From Thermomicrobiales bacterium (GTDB lineage Bacteria > Chloroflexota > Chloroflexia > Thermomicrobiales > CFX8): DNA of 34,135 nucleotides. Made by a program: the position numbers and the translations under genes. The stretch lies in assembly GCA_023954495.1 (NCBI GenBank), contig JAMLIA010000030.1:1-34135 (forward strand), written 5' to 3'. Shown here in pieces: positions 26,387 to 34,135 of the stretch (its first letter is position 1; each line of letters starts with the position of its first letter). The notes under the pieces are model-generated. The model was not told the DNA's origin, searched no databases, and saw nothing but the letters and a program-made list of their open reading frames with translations.

Positions 26387-29300
26387 ATGATCAAACGGCT
26401 TGGACGCACCATCCTCGTGCTGGGGATGGTGCTGACGACATTCAGCTGGTTAGTACCGTCGGCATCGGCGGACGGAGCAACCGTGCCGGTCTGTCCGGCA
26501 GACGAGATGGCGGTGCGGGCCGCTCTGATCGCAGCACGTTATGGCGGCACGGTGTTGTTTACATGCGATGCGCATATCACGTTGGCCGACAAGCTCTTGC
26601 TGGGCGATGTGACTATCGATGGCAACGGCTTCGACGTGACGATCGACGGCAACAACGCCGTAGGTGTCTTCTCCGTCTTCGGCACGGTGTCGCTGATCGG
26701 TCTGCACATCGTCAATGGCTTTGGCAGTACCGCTGGCGCGATCTACGCGGATAAGAACAGTACGCTAAGGATCGCTAACAGCACGTTGAGTGGTAATCAT
26801 GTATTGTCGCATGGTGGAGCTATCTTTGCTTCAGGTGGCTCCATAACCATCGTTGACAGCACCATAAGCGATAACGTCGCCAAAGAGATCACGCCAACCG
26901 GCGGCCAATACGGTTATGGAGGTGCCATCTTCGGTAGTGGGACACTGGTCATCGATCGCAGTACGATCAACAATAATGTCTCGATGAATGGTGGGGCCAT
27001 CCTCGGATCCTTCTCCCGGCTGAGCATCTCCAATAGCACCTTGAGTGGCAATAGTGCCGACATCGGAGGCGCTATCAAGATCGGTTTGAGTTCATCAGTT
27101 CTGGAGATCACCAATAGCACGCTCGCGGGAAATAGCGCCAGATACGGCAGCACCATCATGTTCGACGCAGCCGCGACCCTGAATGCAACCAACAGTATCT
27201 TCGCTGGAGGAGGGCCAAGCACCACCTGTGTATTTCCCTACGCGCCGACGGTCAATGACCTGGGCGGCAACTTGGCGAACGACTCGTCATGTGGCATCGG
27301 TACCTTCGCCAGCCTGGCAAACCTCAAGCTCGGCCCACTTGCCGACAACGGTGGCCCAACGCAGACAATCGCGCTCGGGAACGGCTCAGTTGCTATCGGC
27401 GCGGGCGACTCGGATGTCTGCAACGCCGATCCGATCAACGGCGTTGACCAGCGCGGCTCTGCCCGTCTGACGATGACGTGTGACAGTGGCGCGTTCGATA
27501 CAGGCACGCCTCCAGACACCACCGCCCCGACGATCACCCCGACGATCAGCGGGACGCTTGGTGAGAGCGGCTGGTACACCAGTGACGTTGATGTCTCGTG
27601 GAGTGTCGTTGATGCCGAATCGACCGTCAGTTCTCAACCGGCTGCGAAGCGACGACGATAACGGAGGACACCACCGGCACGACCTACACTTGTGAGGGCC
27701 ACCAGTGCTGGCGGGAGCAGCAGCGAATCCGTCACGATCAAGCGCGACGCGACAGCTCCGGTCGTCAGTGTCACCGGCGTCAGCGACGGCGCGTCATATG
27801 TTGCTGGCTCCGTTCCGAAGCTGATTGCAGCACAAACCGACGCAGACGGTGGCTCTCGGTGAGAACTCGGTCGCCATCGGCGCAGGCGTATCAGCAGCCT
27901 GTAACGCTGACCCGGTCAACGGCCTTGACCAGCGTGGTTATATCCGTCAGACGACGACCTGCGACAGCGGCGCATATGACAGCACTGCGGACTTTGTCGA
28001 CACGACCGGCCCGGTCATCACCCCGACCGTCAGCGGTACCTAAGGTGCAAATGGCTGGTATACCAGTGACGTGACAGTGACCTGGAGCGTTATCGACGAG
28101 TCGACCATCATATCCTCAACCGGCTGCAACGCCACGACAGTCACCGCGGACACTATCGGCACGACACTGACCTGCGAGGCGACCAGTGAGGGCGGCACCA
28201 GCAGCCAGTCGGTCACGTTCAAGCGTGATGCCACCCCGCCGACGGTCTTGTATTTTGGTCCGAGCGATGGATCGTCCTATCTTCCTGGTACTGTTCCCGA
28301 GGCGGGTTGCACAACGCTAGACGCACTCTCTGGCGTCGCAACCAACGCAACGCTCTCGACGAGTGGAGGTCCCAGCGGCTCTATTACCGTTACCTGCTCA
28401 GGCGCAACGGACAACGCCGGGAACACTGCGGCAGCGGTCTCCGTCACCTACAACATCGTCGACACCACAGCGCCGAGCATCACCTACATCTTCGACACCA
28501 ACGGCACCGTGCCGGTCAACGGGTGGTACGGCAATAATCTCACGCTCACCTGGGTCGTTACTGAACCGGAATCGCCGGATACCCTTGTTCTGGATGGTTG
28601 TGAAGATCAGATCATCACCGGCGATCTACCGATCACGACCTTCAGTTGTTCGGCAACATCTGCGGGTGGCACAGCCGGACCGGTCACGATCACCTTTGGG
28701 AACGACAAAACTGCGCCCGATATGACATTCACGGGCCTGACTGCCGACGCGATCTATCCACTGAGTGCGGTGCCGGTGCCGGTTTGCGAGGCGACCGACG
28801 CGACCTCCGGTATGGCCGACGGCTTCCCAACGCTGACCTATGACGGCGGGCCGCTCGGAACGGTGGTGGCAATCTGTTCCGCTAAAGACGTCTACGGCAA
28901 CACACGGCAGATAGGTGTGCACTACACCGTCATTGATGACACTGCCCCGGTGATCACGCCGACCCTCGACCCGGCAACGCCCGACGCTGCCAACGGCTGG
29001 TACAGCAGCGACATCACGGTCAGTTGGACCGTCGAAGACGAGTCTCCCATCAGCGCCTCGGCTGGCTGCGACACCACAACGCTTGACACCGACACCACCG
29101 GCGCGACGCTCACCTGCGAAGCGACCAGTGCTGGTGGCACGAGCAGCCAGTCGGTCACGATCAAGCGCGACGCGACGGCACCGGTCGTCAGCGTCACCGG
29201 CGTGGCAGATGGTGCGTCGTACGTCGCCGGTTCCGTCCCGGCAGCAGGCTGCACGACAGTTGACGCCACATCTGGCGTTGCCACCGACGCGACGCTTTTA

Positions 29301-30224
29301 GCACCAGCGGTGGGCCGCTCGGACCGATCACCGCGACCTGCGCCGGAGCAACGGACAACGCCGGTAACACCGGTAGCGTGTCCGTGACGTATACCGTCAC
29401 GGACAGCAGCGCACCGATCATCGGCTACACGCTCGATCCCGCCACGCCTGATGGCGCGAACGGCTGGTACAGCGGAACAGTCACGCCTGCCACCTGGACC
29501 GTGACTGAGCCGGAAACGCCTGACACGCTGTCGCAGGTCGGCTGCGCGAACCAGACCATCACCGCCGATCAGGCCGAGACGACCTACCCTGCTCGGCCAC
29601 CTCCGGCGGTGCTGCAGCACAGGTCGATGTCACCATCGGTCGCGACGCCACCGCCCCGGTAGTGAGCGTCACGGGCATCGCCGATGGCGCGGTCTACACG
29701 CTCGGCGACGTGATCCCAGCCGTCGGCTGCACGACGACCGACGCCACCTCCGGTGTCGCGACACAGGCCACCGTCAGCACGACAGGCGGACCGGTCGGCG
29801 ACATCGTCACCTGCGCTGGTGCGACGGACAACGCGGGCAACACAGCGGCAGCAGCCTCGGCGACCTACTCCGTGCAGTATGACTGGAATGGCTTCAGCGG
29901 CGTGGTGAAGAACCAGCCGAAGGCGACCACCTGATCGCCCCTGCTGCCGGTGCCGGTCCTGTTCTCGATCGATGGCAACCAGGGACGCGACGCCGTTACC
30001 AGCATCACCTCGCGCAGTTGAAAGTAACGCACCGGGTGTTGGTGAAGTCAGTGCCGGATCGTTGTTCAACATTGGCGTCGTCAGTCTGGGACGGACTGAC
30101 CAGTACCTGTTCATCTGGACGACGCCGCGCTCGTGGGCACGCACCTGCCGGGTGCTGACGGTCACGCTGGCCGACGGCACTTCGCACGAAGCGACGTTCA
30201 ACTCGCCAGCGAAGGAGGAACTAG
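26387..30224 (+). pseudogene. Giant secreted beta-helix / multi-Ig protein 4, frameshifted and chimeric
   Basis: This is a protein of about 1,270 residues. The signal peptide MIKRLGRTILVLGMVLTTFSWLVPSASAD and the beta-helix (rungs such as TLRIANSTLSGNHVLSHGGAI and SISNSTLSGNSADIGGAI) run cleanly to the Q-domain end at about 27500. An Ig-like repeat follows, then an abrupt jump at about 27838 into a second Q-domain end (PTQTVALGENSVAIGAGVSAACNADPVNGLDQRGY). About five more Ig-like repeats follow (28071-29390 is a clean frame), and then the conserved C-terminal module with PVLFSIDGNQGRD and SWARTCRVLTVTLADGTSHEATFN. Breaks lie near 27640, 27700, 28042 (TAA), 29300, 29590, 29815, 29933 and 30022. 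The last codons are uncertain. The long repeat stalk suggests a surface-exposed or matrix protein. The start has only a weak ribosome site. Confidence 0.75.
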
Positions 30225-30247
30225 CCCTATTCGTTCGCACGAACCCG

Positions 30248-30288
30248 GAACCGCGGCCGATGTCACCGACGCTGGCCGCGGTTCGTTG
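30248..30288. terminator. Hairpin between convergent beta-helix gene 4 and regulator B
   Basis: A perfect 11-bp stem, GAACCGCGGCC / GGCCGCGGTTC, with a 15-base loop lies between the two convergent gene ends. GTTGTA follows on the plus side. It is a likely shared terminator. Confidence 0.6.
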
Positions 30289-30304
30289 TATCCGGCGGCG
30301 ATCG

Positions 30305-32707
30305 TCAGTGAACCGTTGGCAAGTCAGGGTCGGCAGCGAGCATGGCGGATGCCGATCGAGCGCGGCCATCGCCGTCGATTGCGCCTGCTCGATCGTGAGC
30401 ATGTAGCCGCTGGATATGGCGGCGTCGATCCGCGCCGACGAGAGCTGGCGCCGAATCGTGGAGATCGTCGCCTCGTTCGTGCGCTCCCCGAGCAGGTCAG
30501 CCTTCGCCTTGAGTGTCTCCCGTAGGGTGTAGGAGGCTCCAATGAGTTGGGCCGCATCTTCCGGCTGACGTTCGGCGATGAGTGACGCGACCATACGCAG
30601 GTTGCTGCTGTGAAGGCCCGGTCGCCGACCGCGCCAGCCCCGGCCAGTCCTCGCGGAACAAGTCTGCGGCCCGCGTGTAATCGGTGGCGACGTTTGCCGC
30701 CCCGCCGCGCATCGTCGCGACGAGATGGCGACGAACCGCGTGTTGCCCAGCGATCTCATAGCCAGGCTGTCGTCGAGCGCCGCCAGCCCGCTCGCCAGCT
30801 CCTCGGCGTAAACGAGCGTGACTCCGAGATTCAGCAGGCCAAACGCGATGACCTGCCGGTCGTCCAGTCGCTGTGCGATTGCCAGCCCCGCTTCAGTTAC
30901 ATCCGCGGCTGCGCGGATGTCGCCCCCGCCGCTTGACGATGCCGAGCCGATCAGCGCTTCGGCCAGCGTGCGTTGGTCGTCGAGCTGCTCCGCCAGTCGG
31001 CAGCACGCGTTCAGCGTCTCCAGCGCCTCGTCCAGCAGCGCCTTCGCCGCTCGCGCCAGCTCGCCGCTACGCAGCAGCCCCGCCATGCGCAGCGGCAGCG
31101 GTACCGACTCGTCGCGCCGCGCCAGCAACGGGTTCAGCCGACGGCCCTCGCTGAGATAGCTGCGCACCGACCAGAACGGCGCAAGCGCGACCGCCAGCCG
31201 CAGCCCCTCGGTCGTCATATCGCCGTCGCTGAGCCAGCGCGCGGCGTGCATGTTCTCGGTATCGCGATCCAGCTTCAGCAGCCAGTCGACCTGCCCGCCA
31301 TTCAGCTCCGGCGCGCTGCGGAGCGCCAGCGCCGTGAAGGCGGCGGCGTGTCGGGCAGCGACGATGTGCCGATCTCCCGATGCCGCGAGTCGTTCGTCGG
31401 CGAACAGCCGCACCGGCTCCAGCAGGTATTAGCAGCGTTACCGGACCGCTACGATCAACCTGAATCAATGACTGATCCACCAGTTGCGGCAGCAGCCCGA
31501 GTACCTGCCTGACTGGCAGATCGTTGCCGGCGCAGACCGCCTCGGCAGACTCAAGGTCGCAGCCGCCGCGGAAGATCGCCAGGCGCTCGAACAACCGTTG
31601 CTCCGGGGCGCTGAGCAGCGAGTAGCCCACTCCAGCGCTGCCTGCACCGACTGATGGCGGCTGGGTGTGCCGGTCCGTTTGCCCGATCTTCGGACAGCAC
31701 GTCCGCCAGGCGCGTCGTGACCTGCTCGATGCTCAACACCCGCAGCAGCGCCGCCGTCAGCTCGATCGCCAGCGGCACGCCCGAGAGGCGGACGCAGATG
31801 TCAGCGATGGCGTCCGCGTTGTGCTCAGTCAGCTCGAACTGCGGCACGATGACCTCGGCTCGATTGACGAACAGCTGAATCGCCGGGATGGCGGCTAGTT
31901 GCTCCAATCGTCAGTGCGCGGTCGGTTTGTGGGGTCTCAAGCGGATGAATGCGCCAGATCTGCTCCCCGGCGATGTGGAGCGGGGTACGGCTGGTCGCGA
32001 TGATACGGAGACAGCAGGCGCGAGCAGCCATCGGCCAGCTCCGCGCAGCCGCTGAGGACGTGCTCGCAGTTGTCCAGCACAAGCAGCGCGTGGCGCGATC
32101 CCAGGAAGGCGATGATGCGTTCGACGAGCGGTTCGTCCGGCGCCTCGCGCAGATCCAGCGTGAGTGCCACGACTGTCGCCACCTGCTCGGCTTCATCGAG
32201 CGGCGCAAGCTGGACAAACCAGATGCCGTCCGGAAAATCCGTTGCGGCTTCCATGGCCAGATGCAAGCGCCAGCCGCGTCTTGCCGATCCCGGCAAAGCC
32301 GGCCAGCGTGAGCAAGCGCTTGTCGGTTGGCGCGCTCAACCTGGCACGTAGTGCGGCCATCTCGCTCGAACGCCCAATGAGCGGCGTCGCCGGTACGCTG
32401 ACCGCGCCACGTGCCGATGTCACGACCGTGCCAGGGTCTCGGGTCGCCCCGGCTCCGGCTCGACGATGCGCGCCTGTTGCGCCGAGCCGAGCAGGTCGGC
32501 GCGTTCGCTGCCGGTCAGGTTCAGTCCGTCAGCGAGCTGCCGCAAAAGGATGGGCACTGATGCGTGCGAATGCCGCGTTCCAGCGCGCTGATCGCCGAGG
32601 CCGTCAGCCCGCGCGATCCGCAAGCTCAACCTGCGGAGCCCGGCACGGCGGCGGTAGTGACGAAGGAGTTGCCCAAATGTGAGCGGCGATGCTGACTCTC
32701 TGGGCAT
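30305..32707 (-). pseudogene. XRE-HTH / STAND ATPase / TPR transcriptional regulator B, frameshifted
   Basis: This is a paralogue of regulator A with the same domain order and length (about 800 residues). ATG 32707 starts MPRESASPLTFGQLLRHYRRRAGL, an XRE HTH that shifts frame inside the recognition region and resumes as LLRQLADGLNLTGSERADLLG. The ATPase carries PLIGRSSEMAALRARL, Walker A GFAGIGKT (about 32300-32277), FPDGIWFVQLAPLDEAEQVATVV, and Walker B LLVLDN (about 32086-32069). Further pieces are VPLAIELTAALLRVLSIEQVTTRLADVL, GYSLLSAPEQRLFERLAIFRGG, and a long C-terminal TPR-like piece (from about 31413) ending MLTIEQAQSTAMAALDRH. The end is ambiguous between two frames; 30305 gives a natural stop, and reading on in the other frame only translates the antisense of gene 4. 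It is head-to-head with beta-helix gene 5, 238 bases away. Confidence 0.8.
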
Positions 32708-32812
32708 CGTGCGCCCATCTCCCGACTGAATGTATAACCAGTGTGCGAGTATTGACCGTTCTATCGCACCGGTGAATTCCAGACACTATCTGTAGTGATC
32801 TGACTGGCGTTG

Positions 32813-32855
32813 TCGCACGCGACACCCAGATGATAGCGCAATGGCTCACTGCTGC
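32813..32855. promoter_or_regulatory. Conserved divergent control block, copy 2
   Basis: Second copy of the block at 24018-24060 (38 of 43 identical), in the same relative position between regulator B and beta-helix gene 5. The gene-proximal sequence after it is not conserved until the ribosome-binding site. Confidence 0.5.
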
Positions 32856-32945
32856 TTCCGGCAGCGGGTGGAATCGTGTACCTTCGTACAGGAAAATCCC
32901 GGCTGACGCTGATTCTGTTTGTCCTCATCCTGGAAGGGAAAGACT

Positions 32946-34135
32946 ATGTCAAGGAAAGTCCTCCGGATCATGCTGACGCTGGGCATGACCCTGGCGACAT
33001 TCACCTGGGCCGCGCTGCCAGCGCAGGCGGCAGGCACGGTTCTGTTCTGTCCGTCAAACCAGGCCATGCTGGAAGCTGCCATCGGTGCTGCCGGCCCCGG
33101 CGGCACGATGCTGTTCAGTTGCAACACGAGCATCACGCTGACGAGCACGATCGCGCTGGCCGACGTCACGCTCGATGGCAACGGCTTTGACGTCACGCTC
33201 GACGGTAACGACGCCGTGCGCATCTTCACTGTGTCCGGTACCGTGTCGCTGATCGGCCTGCACCTGACCCATGGCTTCTCTAGTGCATACCTGGATGGCG
33301 GCGCAATCTATGCAGCTTCTGGCAGCGTTCTGACCGTGACGAGCAGCGTCCTTGATGAGAATCATGCTGACTATAGTGGTGGTGCGATCTACGGATACAA
33401 CGTGACGACGACCATCGTCGACAGTACGCTGAATGGCAACTCCGTCCAGCAACTGTATGGCGGCGCGCTTTCCATCAGCGGTTCGCTCACGATCTATGGG
33501 AGCACACTGAGCAATAACTCTTCAGGCTGGGCAGCTGGTGCGATCGACTTTAGTGGTGAACAAGTCAGCTTGACCAACAGCACGCTGACTGGGAACACCG
33601 CTGGCGCTGGCGGCGCAATGCTTGCCAACGGCGACGTGACGCTGACCAATAGCACGTTCTACGGAAACCAGGCGACGTGGGGTTATCGCGACGACTACAT
33701 GTACGGAAACAGCCTGCTCTTCCCCACCTCTGGCTCCACACTCACCATGACGAACACCATCATGGTGAGCTACACAAAGGGCGAGTGCGCCGTCGATAGT
33801 AGTAATGGAATCAACCCGATTGACAACGGCGGGAATCTTCTGAGCGACGATTCCTGTGCATCAAATGATTCACATGTCAACCCGATCGGTACTCAGATCA
33901 ATCTCACCGACCTCGACGTCGACGCGCTGGCTGACAACGGCGGCCCGACGCAGACTCTTGCCCTCGGCGAGAACTCGGTCGCCATCGGTGCTGGCGTCCT
34001 TGCGGCCTGTGCCGCAGCCCCGGTCAACGGCCTCGATCAGCGCGGCTACACCCGCCCGACGACGACCTGCGATAGCGGCGCGTTCGACAGCGGAGCGATT
34101 GCGCCGGACAGCACCGCGCCGGTCATCACGCCGAC
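32946..34135 (+). CDS. Secreted beta-helix (choice-of-anchor Q) protein 5, cut by window end
   Basis: This reading frame is open without interruption from ATG 32946 to the window edge (396 codons). The start follows GGAAGGGAAA. The signal peptide is MSRKVLRIMLTLGMTLATFTWAALPAQAAG. Beta-helix rungs follow (TLTSTIALADVTLDGNGFDVTLDG, LTVTSSVLDENHADYSGGAIYG, LTNSTLTGNTAGAGGAML, VTLTNSTFYGNQATWGY). The Q-domain end, LADNGGPTQTLALGENSVAIGAG…GLDQRGYTRPTTTCDSGAFDSG, is complete, and an Ig-like repeat begins (DSTAPVITPT) at the edge. It is the closest paralogue of protein 3, with long nearly identical DNA stretches, and is expected to continue into Ig-like repeats and the conserved C-terminal module. 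It is head-to-head with regulator B. Confidence 0.9.
   Translation, partial: MSRKVLRIMLTLGMTLATFTWAALPAQAAGTVLFCPSNQAMLEAAIGAAGPGGTMLFSCNTSITLTSTIALADVTLDGNGFDVTLDGNDAVRIFTVSGTVSLIGLHLTHGFSSAYLDGGAIYAASGSVLTVTSSVLDENHADYSGGAIYGYNVTTTIVDSTLNGNSVQQLYGGALSISGSLTIYGSTLSNNSSGWAAGAIDFSGEQVSLTNSTLTGNTAGAGGAMLANGDVTLTNSTFYGNQATWGYRDDYMYGNSLLFPTSGSTLTMTNTIMVSYTKGECAVDSSNGINPIDNGGNLLSDDSCASNDSHVNPIGTQINLTDLDVDALADNGGPTQTLALGENSVAIGAGVLAACAAAPVNGLDQRGYTRPTTTCDSGAFDSGAIAPDSTAPVITP

Noticed and set aside
29584-31413. A continuous 609-codon minus-strand reading frame
   Set aside because: Only the part before about 30325 is the C-terminus of regulator B. The rest is the exact antisense of the conserved end of beta-helix gene 4 and has no family features.

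Overview
The window looks like a GC-rich chromosomal piece of a Chloroflexota bacterium, most probably of the Thermomicrobia/Sphaerobacter side. This is inferred from gene style: Tat-type lipoproteins with a LAAC-GGD start and Thr/Glu/Ala-rich linkers, large HTH-STAND ATPase-TPR regulators, and a family of secreted 'choice-of-anchor Q' beta-helix proteins followed by Ig-like repeats. No rRNA, tRNA, CRISPR array, transposase or phage gene was seen.

Layout. 0.05-0.8 kb: a B3/B4 tRNA-synthetase-like domain protein. 0.9-3.7 kb (-): a SARP/BTAD-STAND regulator, divergent from a small orphan gene and two beta-helix proteins (4.2-6.5 and 6.6-9.3 kb, +). 9.4-12.3 kb (-): gamma-glutamyltransferase behind a siderophore-type binding lipoprotein. 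12.5-14.1 kb (+): a serine beta-lactamase-family protein. 14.1-15.9 kb (-): a TetR / VC0807-like / DUF6069-like membrane-protein operon. 16.1 kb (+): a VOC protein. 17.1-19.0 kb (+): a large oligopeptide-type ABC binding lipoprotein with its terminator. 19.1-19.8 kb (-): a methyltransferase. 19.8-20.9 kb: a gene-free stretch with two different inverted-repeat (MITE/REP-like) elements. 20.9-21.4 kb (-): a DinB protein. 21.5-34.1 kb: two copies of a divergent module, an XRE-STAND-TPR regulator (-) facing a beta-helix/Ig secreted protein (+), with another giant beta-helix/Ig protein between them.

The most interesting structure is this repeated regulator-to-surface-protein module. Three STAND regulators each sit head-to-head with a beta-helix protein, five beta-helix paralogues lie in one window, and the intergenic control regions share conserved blocks (48/50 and 38/43 identical bases). 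The exoproteins end in a conserved module resembling PxKF with the lysine replaced. Paralogous blocks are almost identical in DNA, and one gene contains a chimeric junction that looks like recombination, or assembly collapse, between copies.

A strong caution: most long genes are broken by several single-base frameshifts, while a few (14.5-19.0 kb, 20.9-25.5 kb, 32.9-34.1 kb) are clean. The breaks hit unrelated families, which favours sequencing error over true decay. Frameshifted loci are listed as single 'pseudogene' entries spanning the whole recognisable gene, and the pieces are described in the evidence.
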